From Cyanobacteriota bacterium (GTDB lineage Bacteria; Cyanobacteriota; Cyanobacteriia; Pseudanabaenales; Pseudanabaenaceae): a stretch of DNA of 46,429 nucleotides. This document shows positions 9,701-18,810 of the stretch, in pieces. The notes beneath the pieces are model-generated. The model made no database searches. It saw only the letters and a program-made list of their open reading frames with translations, and had not been told where the DNA came from. Both the position numbers and the translations under genes were made by a program. The stretch's first letter is position 1, and each line of letters opens with the position of its first letter. Location of the stretch: assembly GCA_025356295.1 (NCBI GenBank), contig JANXUJ010000120.1:1-46429 (forward strand), read 5' to 3'.

Positions 9701-11558
9701 TTACTAACGAGTCTTCCCATTCCAGAAAGTCAGAATTGTCCTGAGTTGGATTAGTGAGCAAAATTAATGATTCTTCAGAATCGTCCGCTTGATCACTGAT
9801 AGAATCATGAAATAACTGCTCAATTTGATTTTCTCTACTCTCCTGATCAATTACATCTAAATTTATTTCTGGAGATGAAATAGCTTGAGGAATATCAAAA
9901 ATTGCTAGCTCAGATATCAAACTGGTAGCCATTGGCGTTTGAGGTTCTTCTTGAGTAGGCAATTTTGCCATGTCGATCGCCTCGTTACCTAGCCACGACA
10001 TCAACTCTTCGTCGGGTGATATATCTGCAAAATTGATGCTAGGGCGATTACTGCTCTCATCCAACCATTGCAGAAGTTCAGGATCATCATTTGCTTGCCC
10101 AGATTCTATTTGTCTAGGCTCTACTTGTCCAATTTCGTTGACTATTTCCAAAGGAAAAGTCAATGGCTGTAAATTAGTCTCGTTTTCTTCTCCACTTCTC
10201 TCTATTTGATCGCTTTCTATATCAAATCTCCCAACTATTTGGGTTATTGCTTCTAGATCAAAATCAGGATTGAGTTGGTGCGCGAGTAGAGCGCTTTGAT
10301 GATCCTCAAACAATGTGTCAGAGGATGCACCCAATATACTCTCAAGCTCAGATATATTCTCAAATTCATCTACAGGGGCAATTACAGGGGCAATAGCTTC
10401 ATCTAAGTTATCACCACCATTTACATATACATCTATAGCTTCAGGAATTGGCTCATTAAGCTCACTAATTGGTGAAGCGATCGCTTCACCAAACTCGTTA
10501 CCTGCTAATAGAGAATTAATAAGATTTTCATCGGCAGGTTCGGCAACAATGTCCAGATATCGAGATGGAATATCGGCGGGTAATTCGGGCAGTATATCAA
10601 TTACTGCTAATTGAGATGTCACCATCGCATTCTCGGATGCATTCTCAGCTATATTTTCAGGCTGTTGATCGAGCGAATCAGTCTGTTGACCAATCCGATC
10701 AACTAATGCACTGATTAATGCCTCTCCCTTTTGCTCAAGGCTTTCCATATGACCCAGCTTGGTCGCGAGTGAAGTCTGGTAGCCCTGAATATCCTGCTCA
10801 AGGGATCGAAATGTGGAACTAAACATCTGATCTAAATTTAATAAAAAGCGATCAGTTTGCTCTTGTACTTTAGTCACCAACTCTTGATCATGTGTCGATG
10901 CAACTGGATCGGCGACAACTGCTGCTCGATCGCTCGATTCTTGTTGGGCTGTTTGGAATTCTTGAAATTGTCTCATCCAAGTCACCCGATCAGATTCTAA
11001 CTGCGATATTTCGGCATTTAACTTTTGCTTTTGTTGATTTAAGGTGATTAATTCTTGACTTACTTGCGATCGCTGTTGGGTCTCGACAATTTTATTTAAG
11101 TTTGCGGATATTTCTCCCACCATCAGCGCTCTCTCTACCGCCAGAGTCTGACTAACCACTTGTTGGACGGATAGCTGCACTGACTCCTTAACAACTTGTT
11201 GCAATGTTTGTTGGATCGCTTGTTGGAGCGCGGCAATCATGCGATCGTTAACAAATGTAGAATTGGGTTCAGGTGTGCCATTCGTCATTGTGCTAGTCTC
11301 CATGATCAAGTCAGGTTCGATTTTAGAAGGCTGTTCGTTATTTTGTCCTTGCAAGCGGGTTACTAAAGCCTGATATTGTTGATCCAAGTTGCCCAAATGT
11401 GAGTCGTCAGTCAGGCTCTCAAGATGCGATCGCAACTGCTTTAGTTGATCTCTTTGGTACATCATATCTGGAGATGCTTTCCTAGATGCCGATCTAACTG
11501 GGCGGCTAAGCAATAAGTTGATTTCATCGATCAAACTACTAATCAGAACTTTTGACAT
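6783..11558 (-). CDS. Giant coiled-coil/acidic protein with C-terminal actin/Hsp70-like ATPase domain
   Basis: 1591 residues in three parts. Residues 1-300 are Gln/Glu/Leu-rich and predicted coiled coil ([32 protein letters not shown]). Residues 300-1040 are low-complexity, strongly acidic and probably disordered, with many short D/E/S/N-rich segments. From about 1045 a nucleotide-binding fold appears: phosphate-1 loop [13 protein letters not shown], phosphate-2 [15 protein letters not shown], and adenosine segment [17 protein letters not shown] near the C terminus. This is the actin/Hsp70/sugar-kinase superfamily. No Hsp70 substrate-binding domain follows. No membrane segment is seen. Related Hsp70-like proteins occur in cyanobacteria without assigned function; a scaffold or filament role is inference only. 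AGGGGGCT precedes the ATG directly. Confidence 0.85.
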   Translation of the reverse strand: MSKVLISSLIDEINLLLSRPVRSASRKASPDMMYQRDQLKQLRSHLESLTDDSHLGNLDQQYQALVTRLQGQNNEQPSKIEPDLIMETSTMTNGTPEPNSTFVNDRMIAALQQAIQQTLQQVVKESVQLSVQQVVSQTLAVERALMVGEISANLNKIVETQQRSQVSQELITLNQQKQKLNAEISQLESDRVTWMRQFQEFQTAQQESSDRAAVVADPVASTHDQELVTKVQEQTDRFLLNLDQMFSSTFRSLEQDIQGYQTSLATKLGHMESLEQKGEALISALVDRIGQQTDSLDQQPENIAENASENAMVTSQLAVIDILPELPADIPSRYLDIVAEPADENLINSLLAGNEFGEAIASPISELNEPIPEAIDVYVNGGDNLDEAIAPVIAPVDEFENISELESILGASSDTLFEDHQSALLAHQLNPDFDLEAITQIVGRFDIESDQIERSGEENETNLQPLTFPLEIVNEIGQVEPRQIESGQANDDPELLQWLDESSNRPSINFADISPDEELMSWLGNEAIDMAKLPTQEEPQTPMATSLISELAIFDIPQAISSPEINLDVIDQESRENQIEQLFHDSISDQADDSEESLILLTNPTQDNSDFLEWEDSLVNELSSDLKLLDDGIGGNPSIAADLDQFIRNTPYALTNWETEESQAYPTIIEVSASESNSDRSQISTQASIEYSQVPAIIEDANSLFIDQFADSFVDDQHSQDSQTNQANEQSEIVVDIADFQAYPFAAQSSDIPEIFDNPESLFDLNEDDGQPQELANTLANTVDDMDAIFAEVIADNAARYSQSTPFAASDELDELFLRSPELINKTAANKTEESDTVMQGLIRDDGIDVGAETMKESIPIYEPIEVIEEELDTILQGFAQENDWSIALEQLESEIAQPMMSNKSKAVELSADEFFASLEYDKLNTFADIGADTRDKAVPKAIASLVDLENNQEEEEDSLLNEFADAQTGVLDNDWDNLLNDLNSFNFNEPLLNDHREQLGLSSTAPISDTSDNVFDIDSLVIESRSTALIAPPPEKEVYSLNDTWMLGVDFGSTAVRASLVNTNTGRVYPLYLDDADEMPCKLVWTADQSLDDPMTADIRVLTKKAQSSGLENGEIAIAHFKQFLKIGLPYRGVSAWQPILQWSDHHQTSLRWLIAALKNLLEQIQTRANHPQLPDLGLILLKLSGVVFGYPSNWSDTYILNVREAILKAGLVSQAEQVMAVEQAIAPVLALIHDQKIPKEITLLIDSGAVTTSLCLVKGISDPSTIDNAKLHIQSFDYAGLSISQDMIVHLFYPHWQMITNPHRHLCQFDHLSLPEVATSAPAQRILLQQYLLSSDIGQQMLELSDRLKVRFSRDVGLDTWNEELMGQPIVIWRRELENLILQPFIQRLNRELNAIISNAGIFGEDVRQVLLLGNTMHIPLLSRWLAQKLPNASIDPLATSIVATGLAVAPLYPNLQDVARQQYSDYFLLQEICRLNLTKSVNPTQLLQQLQLRGINIKACRDRILTILQGDLPDGLFPWQEPEQAIILEDPTLSSELFTSRLFELETDGTYQPNVTKFQQLRVYLQAILGNMSQTLNEPLVFPEIHKT

Positions 11559-11758
11559 AGCCCCCTAGAAGACCTCCATGACGACAAATAAATTCGCAGA
11601 TAAATTCTCAGCTTGCCAAAATTAGCACATAAATACGCTAAACTCTAAAGCCAAATTCGTTAGCAGACAATAGCACACATCTTTCTTAATTTTTTGCTAA
11701 TATCCTAACCACTTTTCTATAAGTTTTTCTGCAAATCTTTTATGACTTTTTGGTAAAG
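11559..11758. promoter_or_regulatory. Divergent intergenic region with a plus-strand promoter candidate
   Basis: 200 nt between the giant ATPase gene (minus) and the small exported protein (plus). On plus, TTGCTA (11694-11699), an 18-nt gap and TATAAG (11718-11723) form a plausible promoter. On minus, GGAGG (11577-11573) and AGGGGGCT (11566-11559) precede the ATG. Nothing else recognisable was found. Confidence 0.35.
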
Positions 11759-12172
11759 ATGACTATGAAACTTGTTACTAAACAATTATGTAAACTACCC
11801 AGTAAATTATCTAACTACTTACTTGTTGCGGCGATCACCCCTTTATTAACTTTAGTATCAACTCTAGCAATCGCTAGTAGTGCGATCGCGGAGCGGCGTG
11901 AGGTTGATATCAGGCTACTTACCAATCAGGATGAAGGTTTTATAGTGATGGTGCGTAAGGCTGAGATATTAGCGCGATCGGCGGCTCAACGTACATTTGA
12001 CCGCGAGGTCCTCGTCTCTGATGTATCGGTCAAAGTAACGGCTCAAAACCAAGATCAAGCAGCGATTATTTTGCAACTAATTGTTTCGCGTAGCGATTGG
12101 GCAAGTCGTCCCGATCCCAAAATCTGGGCGACTTATTTTCCGATGGCTCAAGCATTAATTGGCATTAGATAA
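11759..12172 (+). CDS. Small exported protein of unknown function
   Basis: Not recognised. From ATG 11759 it has 137 residues; an in-frame TTG at 11750 and an ATG at 11765 are alternatives. A basic start and a long hydrophobic stretch (LLVAAITPLLTLVSTLAIAS) ending in AIA look like a signal peptide cleaved before ERREVDIRLL. The remaining roughly 95 residues are soluble and mixed alpha/beta, with a tryptophan-containing end (SDWASRPDPKIWATYFP). No cysteine is seen in the mature part. Probably periplasmic or secreted. Its stop lies inside a 22-bp terminator shared with the convergent porin gene. Confidence 0.6.
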   Translation: MTMKLVTKQLCKLPSKLSNYLLVAAITPLLTLVSTLAIASSAIAERREVDIRLLTNQDEGFIVMVRKAEILARSAAQRTFDREVLVSDVSVKVTAQNQDQAAIILQLIVSRSDWASRPDPKIWATYFPMAQALIGIR

Positions 12173-12213
12173 AAACAAAGGGCAACGCACAGCGTTGCCC
12201 TTTGTTTTTATCT
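12167..12213. terminator. 22-bp bidirectional terminator
   Basis: Arms 12167-12188 and 12192-12213 are perfectly complementary with triloop ACA. A5 on one side and T5 on the other allow use from both strands, for the small exported protein and the porin. A second, weaker hairpin (AGGAAGC 12221-12227 / GCTTCCT 12235-12241) follows. Confidence 0.88.
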
Positions 12214-12256
12214 AGAGAACAGGAAGCACTTGGCGCTTCCTATTTTGATTTTTTGA

Positions 12257-13900
12257 CTAGAACGAGAATACAGTTCTCAAAGTACCAACCAAAATAGTGC
12301 TGCCCGATGTGTTGTTAGGATTAAAAATAAACTGAACATCAGGAGTAATGCGGATATTGCTAGACACTGGGAAATTGTAGAAAGCTTCTAGATTTGTTTG
12401 AGTGGCGTTGCCGATTTTGCTTTCAATAAAAGGTTGACCAACGGCAATTCCAGCCATAGCGCCTTCTTTAAACAAATCAAGGAAAGCAATTCCAGCCATG
12501 AACGTTTGAGGACTCAAGCTGGTTGCTGTGGTTGTAGCTCCTACACCGAACAGCCCAGAAGCAAGACCAGAAGAACTAGAAGCAATACCACGGTTGTCGA
12601 GTGTACCAAAGCCATAGCGACCAAATACAGCGACTTTCTTAGCAAAAGCCCACTCAATGTTTACACCACCCGCGTTAACGCTGGTATTGTTCACAGCCCC
12701 ATTGGTGTATTGCAGTTTGAGGGCAAATGGCTTGTCACCATCAGCATTCTTAGGTGCAAACTCTAACTCAGCAGAGGCTTGGTAGGCATCACCAAATAAG
12801 CCGCGGTTAACACTACCAGCACCAACAGATGCAGTTGGTTGGTTGCCATTAGCAGCTAAATAAAGACCACGCAAGCTAAAAGCACTCTTCCCAATATTCC
12901 AGTCAAACGCAGCACCTGCTCCACCATTTTGACCATTGACCAAAATTTGCAGAGGGTTATTGATGAAGAAGGTCGAAGAGAAATCTACAGCTTCGTTGTT
13001 AGCAAAACTGTTGGTATCAATGTGATCGTAAGCATGGAGAACAGGTCCAACAGATATCCGCGCATCAGCAACATTGAAGTCGTAACGCAACTTGGCAAGT
13101 GTAAAGTTTGTGCCAGCGGTCAGAGCTGCATAGTCTTGACCATAAGTACCGAAGCCAATATTACTAGTATTGTTAGTACTACCTGCTGATTGAGTACTTC
13201 CCAAAGCACCAAATGCTGTAGGAATGCTACTGCCACCATTACCGACTTCGAGTCTGGTCAATAGCAAGTCGCTGCCAGTAAAGCTAGTGTTGAGGTTGAG
13301 ACGAACTCGGCTAGTGACAAATACATTGGTGCTAGTCGGAGAACCAGCAAGAGTATTACCATTTGCGCCTGTGACAGCGATGATTGCTTCGCCAGAGAGC
13401 TTAGTGGTAGTAGAGAACTGTTGAGCTTCGAGTTTAGCTGTCTTCGCATCAAGAGCATCTACACGACCGCGCAGGGTGGCGAGTTCAGCCGCAAATTCCT
13501 CTTGGAGCTTTTGTAAAGTGGCAAGGTCTTGCTTGCTAACTTTGTCAGCTAGCCCTGCGGAGATAATTTCGTTGATCTTGTCTAGACAAGCATTTAGACC
13601 AGCCGCAAACTCGTAGCGGGTGGTTGCCTGTTTGCCGCGAAAAGTACGGTCAGGATAGCCAGCAATACAACCGTAGCGCTCTACTAAAGATTGCAATGCA
13701 GTAAAAGCCCAGTCAGTCGGCTTGACATCACTGAGTTGAGATACAGATGTTACATTTTGAGAAACTGGATCGTTACTGATAGCTTGGCTAATTTGCGAAA
13801 CAGCTGTTGTGGTTTCGGCAAATGCGGGACTTGCTACTACAGCGCCGATAACGCCTAACAAGCTTAGGCTACCCGCCAAATTCAAAGATACTTTTTTCAT
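12257..13900 (-). CDS. Cyanobacterial outer-membrane porin (SLH + OprB-type barrel)
   Basis: 547 residues. The signal peptide (1-28) ends in ASPAFA. An SLH domain (about 52-115; LSDVKPTDWAFTALQSLVERYGC...YPDRTFRG) follows and would bind pyruvylated cell-wall polymer. A short coiled coil (about 120-158, LQKLQEEFAAELATLRGRVDAL) leads into a Gly/Asn-rich beta-barrel ending in aromatic F-S-F, as usual for outer-membrane proteins. The family is the Som/iron-uptake porin group of cyanobacteria; substrate not deducible. GAGGAG just upstream of the ATG is a strong RBS. A tandem 13-bp repeat lies about 85-110 nt upstream. Confidence 0.93.
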   Translation of the reverse strand: MKKVSLNLAGSLSLLGVIGAVVASPAFAETTTAVSQISQAISNDPVSQNVTSVSQLSDVKPTDWAFTALQSLVERYGCIAGYPDRTFRGKQATTRYEFAAGLNACLDKINEIISAGLADKVSKQDLATLQKLQEEFAAELATLRGRVDALDAKTAKLEAQQFSTTTKLSGEAIIAVTGANGNTLAGSPTSTNVFVTSRVRLNLNTSFTGSDLLLTRLEVGNGGSSIPTAFGALGSTQSAGSTNNTSNIGFGTYGQDYAALTAGTNFTLAKLRYDFNVADARISVGPVLHAYDHIDTNSFANNEAVDFSSTFFINNPLQILVNGQNGGAGAAFDWNIGKSAFSLRGLYLAANGNQPTASVGAGSVNRGLFGDAYQASAELEFAPKNADGDKPFALKLQYTNGAVNNTSVNAGGVNIEWAFAKKVAVFGRYGFGTLDNRGIASSSSGLASGLFGVGATTTATSLSPQTFMAGIAFLDLFKEGAMAGIAVGQPFIESKIGNATQTNLEAFYNFPVSSNIRITPDVQFIFNPNNTSGSTILVGTLRTVFSF

Positions 13901-13984
13901 GTTCCACTCCTCACGAGAGTAAATTTTTTGTTTTATTTGAAGATAAATCTAAGTAGTCCATAAGAGCTTGTTTTCAACAAATTA

Positions 13985-14010
13985 TGTTGTCAATACCTGT
14001 TGTCAATACC
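13985..14010. repeat. Tandem 13-bp direct repeat upstream of the porin gene
   Basis: TGTTGTCAATACC occurs at 13985-13997 and again at 13998-14010 without mismatch. Read on the porin strand each copy contains TTGACA, a consensus -35 box. CATAAT follows the upstream copy at a short spacing (14 nt). The gap 13901-14193 holds no gene; this repeat is its only clear structure. Confidence 0.7.
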
Positions 14011-14193
14011 CTAGTTCAACCAATGGGAGTAGATTTATCCAAAATAGTCTTCTGTTGCCGTGGATACTGTTAAGTTAGATACATATACCCAGACGCTCGT
14101 GTATCCTAGCACACTCAACTCTATGGGTTTATTCATCCAATCGGGTTATCTTCATCTTCTAGCGATACCTAAGATTTTTAATATAAATTTTTT

Positions 14194-14877
14194 ATGTCTA
14201 TCAGTAATCAAAAACCAAACTTAAGCGACATTGTTCAACAACTAGAAAGCGAAAATTCTCGCGATCGCCTTCGGGCTTTGGTGTCCTTGAGAGAGTTGTC
14301 GCCTGATGAGGCAGTACCGTTGATCTTAAAGGTAATTGATGATGAAAATCTACAAATTCGCTCAATGGCTGTCTTTGCTTTAGGACTAAAGCATACAGAA
14401 GATTGCTTTCCTGTATTAGCGAGGATTTTAGAGACTGAGAATGACTATGGGATTCGTGCCGATGCCGCAGGAGCAATGGGCTATTTGCAAGATAACCGAG
14501 CAGTCGAACCTTTGCTACGCGCGTTTTATGAAGATACTGAATGGTTGGTACGCTTTAGCGCAGCCGTGTCGTTAGGGAATTTGGGGGATGTGCGGGCTTA
14601 TGATGCTTTGATTCAAGCATTAGACAGCAAAGAAACGATGTTGCATCAAGCCGCGATCGCTGCCTTAGGTGAAGTTGGTGATTTGCGTTGTGTGGATCAG
14701 ATTTTGCGATTTGCTCAGTCTGATGACTGGCTGACTAGACAGCGTCTAGCTGAATCTCTGGGACATCTTAATTGTGATAAAAGCATGTCGGCTTTAAACT
14801 ATTTAGTAAAAGATTCGCATCCACAGGTTTCGGCTGCTGCAAGATATGCGATCGAGCGACTTGTATCCAATGCCTAA
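14194..14877 (+). CDS. HEAT-repeat protein (NblB/CpcE-like)
   Basis: 227 residues made almost wholly of about six HEAT helical-hairpin repeats, for example DENLQIRSMAVFALGLKH, TEWLVRFSAAVSLGNLGD and KETMLHQAAIAALGEVGD. Cyanobacterial proteins of this size and pattern include NblB (phycobilisome degradation) and the CpcE/F lyase subunits. The TEWLVRFSAAVSLG segment resembles NblB, but this is from memory and was not aligned. Soluble, no membrane segment. It lies 23 nt upstream of glucokinase on the same strand and may be co-transcribed. Confidence 0.8.
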   Translation: MSISNQKPNLSDIVQQLESENSRDRLRALVSLRELSPDEAVPLILKVIDDENLQIRSMAVFALGLKHTEDCFPVLARILETENDYGIRADAAGAMGYLQDNRAVEPLLRAFYEDTEWLVRFSAAVSLGNLGDVRAYDALIQALDSKETMLHQAAIAALGEVGDLRCVDQILRFAQSDDWLTRQRLAESLGHLNCDKSMSALNYLVKDSHPQVSAAARYAIERLVSNA

Positions 14878-14900
14878 CGCTATCTTTGAGATAAAAAGTA

Positions 14901-15962
14901 ATGACAATAATTTTAGCGGGTGATATTGGTGGGACAAAGACGCTCTTGCGTCTTGCTAAAAAAGATTTTGATGAACTCAAAATCTTGTATGAACAGCGCT
15001 TTGCTGGTGTTGACTATGCTAGTTTCTCGGATGTTTTAAGCGAATTTCTAACAAGTGCGAAAACACATTTGGGTGAATTGCCAACCTTATCAAGTGCTTG
15101 TTTAGCGATCGCGGGACCAGTGTGCGATCGCGGATCGCAATTAACAGCGCAATTAACTAACCTCGGTTGGTCATTTGATAGCGATCGCCTTGCCGAAGAA
15201 TTTAATATCACCAATGTGAATTTGATTAATGATTTTGTGGCGGTTGGCTATGGAGTTTTAAGATTACAGCCCCATGATCTGCATACTTTGCAAGATGGCA
15301 AAGTGGTAGAGCGATCGCCAATTGGAGTAATTGGTGCAGGAACAGGATTGGGTGAGGCGTATTTGGGATGGAATGGCGCTTGCTATGAGGTTTATCCCAC
15401 TGAGGGCGGACACACAGATTTTGCGCCGAGGAATGAGTTAGAAATCGAGTTATTGCAATATTTACTAGAGCGTCACGATCGCGTATCGGTGGAGCGCGTA
15501 GTCTCAGGTATGGGAATTGTGGCGATTTATCAGTTTTTGCGCGATCGGCAATCCTCATCAGAGTCTGTAGAGCTTGCCAAAAAGGTGCGGCTTTGGGAAG
15601 CGGGAGATACTGATAATGACGCGGCGGCGGCGATCGCTAATGCCGCAATGGATATATTAAATGGCGATCAACTTGCTACGCAGACAATGGAAATGTTTGT
15701 CACGGCTTATGCTAGTGAAGTAGGAAATCTGGCGCTGAAATTAATACCAAATGGTGGCTTGTATATCGCGGGTGGCATTGCTGCAAAAATATTACCTTTG
15801 CTACAGGATGGAACATTTTTACGGATTTTAAAAAATAAGGGTCGAGTTAGTCCTGTTTTAGAAGATATTCCCATTCATATTGTGCTTAATCCTGAAGTTG
15901 GATTAATTGGGGCAATGCTTTATGGGGCGAGTCAATGTATCGATGAAACTACAAAATATTGA
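14901..15962 (+). CDS. glk: Glucokinase
   Basis: Phosphorylates glucose with ATP in the cytoplasm. The 353 residues belong to the Glk family (not ROK). The phosphate-1 loop is GDIGGTKTLLRL (8-19), the sugar-binding LINDFVAVGYG and GVIGAGTGLGEA follow, then EGGHTDFAPR and the C-terminal LYIAGGIAAKILP adenosine motif. Length is normal. The start ATG lies 23 nt after the HEAT-repeat gene. No sugar regulator or transporter is nearby. Confidence 0.93.
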   Translation: MTIILAGDIGGTKTLLRLAKKDFDELKILYEQRFAGVDYASFSDVLSEFLTSAKTHLGELPTLSSACLAIAGPVCDRGSQLTAQLTNLGWSFDSDRLAEEFNITNVNLINDFVAVGYGVLRLQPHDLHTLQDGKVVERSPIGVIGAGTGLGEAYLGWNGACYEVYPTEGGHTDFAPRNELEIELLQYLLERHDRVSVERVVSGMGIVAIYQFLRDRQSSSESVELAKKVRLWEAGDTDNDAAAAIANAAMDILNGDQLATQTMEMFVTAYASEVGNLALKLIPNGGLYIAGGIAAKILPLLQDGTFLRILKNKGRVSPVLEDIPIHIVLNPEVGLIGAMLYGASQCIDETTKY

Positions 15963-15992
15963 AGCTAGCTTTCTTATTCCACCGATAAATTT

Positions 15993-16640
15993 TTATCCCC
16001 AAGCGATTGGTCTAAACTTTTGATCATTCGCAATCTCTACTGCATCGCCATTAGTCCGAATCACAAATAAACCCTTGCGATAGGCATAAGCATCTACACC
16101 TTCATTAATTTCTATTCCAGCTACTGCGCCATAAAGAGTATATTGAGCATACTCAGGAAAAGACTGCTTAAAGCGAATTAAGCGATCGCACATTTCATCG
16201 ACATCATCTTTCGATAGACGTGATTTGCACTCTACGGCTACTACCTTCATTCCATTTACGCCCAAAATATCAATCTCCATCGGGAAATCAGATTGAGGCG
16301 ATCGCACCCGTTCCATTGTCCGCGTAATCAAAATATCGCGATCGCGAAATAGTCGCACCACCGCAGGACGCACCAATTCTTCCACAAATCTTCCCCAGCG
16401 AGTCGTTAGACCATCTACTGCCTTGCTGGTGCGTTCTACAGTTTTTTCTAGCTTTGTCATATTGCGATCGGCTTCGGCTTTAGATTCAGCGGCACGGCGA
16501 TCGGCCTCGGCAGCACGGCGATCAGCTTCGGCGCGAGACTCAGCAATACTGCGATTAAACTCAACTTGCGATCGCTCTAATGCGGCATTAGTTTGTTCAA
16601 ACAATTTATAGATATCAGCAATGGTGACTGATTCGGACAT
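15993..16640 (-). CDS. Coiled-coil protein with PD-(D/E)XK nuclease-like domain (DUF3782-like)
   Basis: 215 residues from ATG 16640. The N-terminal half is a charged helix with a duplicated R-A-E-A-D-R-R-A-A-E-type repeat (about 34-60). The C-terminal half has the nuclease-fold signature: D124 in MEIDILGV, then E137-x-K139 in VAVECKSRL, spaced as in PD-(D/E)XK folds. Such short genes are common and multicopy in cyanobacteria; whether they cut DNA is unknown. An ATG-less extension to 16730 gives unrelated residues and was not used. Confidence 0.78.
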   Translation of the reverse strand: MSESVTIADIYKLFEQTNAALERSQVEFNRSIAESRAEADRRAAEADRRAAESKAEADRNMTKLEKTVERTSKAVDGLTTRWGRFVEELVRPAVVRLFRDRDILITRTMERVRSPQSDFPMEIDILGVNGMKVVAVECKSRLSKDDVDEMCDRLIRFKQSFPEYAQYTLYGAVAGIEINEGVDAYAYRKGLFVIRTNGDAVEIANDQKFRPIAWG

Positions 16641-16818
16641 AGAAATTTTATAGTTTATATCTTTGGGTATGATTCTAGCCTGTGATTTACTGTGTTTAGT
16701 GCGATCGCATTTCCAGCACTTTTCCAGCACTACAGTCCGATAAAATAACCCGACAAAAAAAGTTAAGATAGTAAGCTCTAAGTATAGTTTTTAATAAATA
16801 AGGTCACGACATCAAGTT

Positions 16819-18654
16819 ATGGATGCAGTTGCAGTAAAGCTTAGCGATATTAAACATAGTGATATTAAACCCAGCGATATCCTGCGGCAAGCCGATGCCG
16901 AAAAACTAGCGCGGATTCGTCATACTTGCTCTCATGTGATGGCAATGGCAGTTCAAAAATTATACCCCGATGCAAAAGTGACGATCGGTCCTGCAACTGA
17001 GAATGGCTTTTATTACGATTTCGATCGCGCTGAGCATTTTACGCCTACTGACCTCAAGGCGATCGCGAAAGAAATGAAGCGGATCATCAAGTGGAATCAG
17101 CCGCTTGTACGTCAGGAATTGCCCCGCTCTGAGATGTTTGCAGAAATCGAAAAACTGAATGAGCCTTATAAAATTGAATTGCTAGCCGCCATTCCAGAGG
17201 GACCACCGATTAGTCGCTATTTCATTGGTGATCCAGCTAAGTTCGAGAAACAACCCTGGTGGGACTTGTGCGCTGGTCCTCACCTTGAGACCACTGGCGA
17301 TATTAATCCCGATGCTTTTGCGCTAGAGAGCATTGCGGGTGCATATTGGCGCGGTGACGAAAAAAATCCCATGCTTCAGCGCATTTACGGCACGGCTTGG
17401 GAAAATCCTGAGCAGCTTCTTGCCTATCACAATATGCTCGAAGAAGCCAAGCGCCGTGATCACCGTACCATCGGTAAAGATTTACAACTGTTTAGCATTC
17501 AAGAAGAAGCTGGTGGCGGGTTAGTTTTTTGGCATCCACGCGGGGCGATCATTCGTAATCTGATCGAAACTTTCTGGAAAGATACTCATGCTCAAAATGG
17601 TTATGAGGCTGTCACTACGCCGCACATGGCAAATCTCGACCTGTGGAAGATATCAGGACATAATGACTTCTATCGCGAAAGTATGTTTCAACCGATGGAA
17701 GTAGAGCATCAGGTTTATCAGCTTAAGCCGATGAATTGTCCTTTTCATGTGTTGATTTACAAAGACACGTTGCATTCTTATAAAGAGTTCCCAATTCGCT
17801 ATGCAGAACTTGGGACTGTATATCGGTACGAGCGCTCTGGAACTATGCATGGACTGATGCGTGTGCGCGGATTTACACAAGATGATGCTCACATTTTCTG
17901 TACTGAGGCTCAAATTGAGCAGGAGATTCTCGGTGTTCTCAATCTTGCAGAATTGATTCTCTCGACCTTTGGTTTTGAGAACTATGAGATCAATCTCTCG
18001 ACTCGTCCAGAGAAATATGTCGGTTCGGATCAGATTTGGGAAAAGTCAACCAATGCTCTCAAACAAGCTCTCGATCAGAAGGGTTGGAACTATGTTGTCG
18101 ATGAGGGCGGTGGTGCATTTTATGGTCCTAAAATCGATATTAAGATCGAAGATGCGATCGGGCGGCGTTGGCAATGTTCCACGATTCAGCTAGATTTCAA
18201 TTTACCTGAACGCTTCAAGATGGAATATGTCGGTGAAGATGGTGTACGTCATCAACCGATCATGATTCACCGTGCGCTTTTTGGTTCAGTGGAGCGATTT
18301 ATCGGTGTACTAATTGAGAACTATGCGGGTGATTTCCCACTCTGGCTAGCGCCGACTCAAGTTAAGTTGATTGCGGTGTCTGACGGTCAGATGGAATATG
18401 CTGAACAAGTGGCGGCAAAGATGAAAGCCGTAGGTTTACGAGTGCAGCTAGATCGGAGTGGCGATCGCATGGCGAAGCAAATCCGCAAAGCCGAGCTTGA
18501 GAAAATCCCTGTGATGGCGATCATCGGTGCGAAGGAGGTCGAAGCAAAAACTCTGAGTATTCGCAGCCGTAAGCATGGCGAACTTGGAGCTATCTCTGTT
18601 GATGAAGCAATTAGTAAGATGCAAGTCGCAATTAACGATCGCACTTGGTTCTAA
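16819..18654 (+). CDS. thrS: Threonyl-tRNA synthetase without TGS domain
   Basis: Class II synthetase charging tRNA-Thr. At 611 residues it lacks the N-terminal TGS domain of E. coli ThrRS, as is usual in cyanobacteria. The editing domain has HTCSH (H35, H39) and DLCAGPH. The catalytic core has the zinc ligand Cys in MNCPFH, class II motif 2 in YRYERSGTMHGLMRVRGFTQDD, and motif 3 at GSVERFIGVLIENY. An anticodon-binding domain follows (from about 510). The first 22 residues contain an odd SDIK/SDIK/SDIL triplet repeat. No T-box-like leader was seen in the 178 nt upstream. Confidence 0.96.
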   Translation: MDAVAVKLSDIKHSDIKPSDILRQADAEKLARIRHTCSHVMAMAVQKLYPDAKVTIGPATENGFYYDFDRAEHFTPTDLKAIAKEMKRIIKWNQPLVRQELPRSEMFAEIEKLNEPYKIELLAAIPEGPPISRYFIGDPAKFEKQPWWDLCAGPHLETTGDINPDAFALESIAGAYWRGDEKNPMLQRIYGTAWENPEQLLAYHNMLEEAKRRDHRTIGKDLQLFSIQEEAGGGLVFWHPRGAIIRNLIETFWKDTHAQNGYEAVTTPHMANLDLWKISGHNDFYRESMFQPMEVEHQVYQLKPMNCPFHVLIYKDTLHSYKEFPIRYAELGTVYRYERSGTMHGLMRVRGFTQDDAHIFCTEAQIEQEILGVLNLAELILSTFGFENYEINLSTRPEKYVGSDQIWEKSTNALKQALDQKGWNYVVDEGGGAFYGPKIDIKIEDAIGRRWQCSTIQLDFNLPERFKMEYVGEDGVRHQPIMIHRALFGSVERFIGVLIENYAGDFPLWLAPTQVKLIAVSDGQMEYAEQVAAKMKAVGLRVQLDRSGDRMAKQIRKAELEKIPVMAIIGAKEVEAKTLSIRSRKHGELGAISVDEAISKMQVAINDRTWF

Positions 18655-18682
18655 TCGCACTTGCTTCTAAAAGCTAAAGAAC

Positions 18683-18737
18683 AAAACTTAGAAGCGTGGG
18701 TCGTTCGCATAACGGACGACCCACGCTTCTAAGTTTT
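18683..18737. terminator. Long perfect hairpin after thrS
   Basis: Arms 18683-18704 and 18716-18737 pair perfectly (22 bp), extended by three weaker pairs around loop CATAA. A4 and T4 flank the ends. It separates thrS from murE. Confidence 0.75.
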
Positions 18738-18810
18738 AGGATTGCTAAGTTTGTACAGATCAAGATTTTGTGTCAGAATTCTGGGATGTTTTTGCTTGTG
18801 GGAAAGAATT

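Noticed and set aside
10315..10614. Ser/Ile-rich plus-strand frames opposite the acidic region of the giant ATPase (also 9043-9339)
   Set aside because: They mirror the low-complexity codons of the minus-strand gene; no start signals or homology.
13985..14010. Start of a CRISPR array
   Set aside because: The two 13-bp copies are directly adjacent with no spacers and no further copies.
16641..16818. T-box or other leader riboswitch before thrS
   Set aside because: No specifier-like hairpin or terminator/antiterminator pair is visible.
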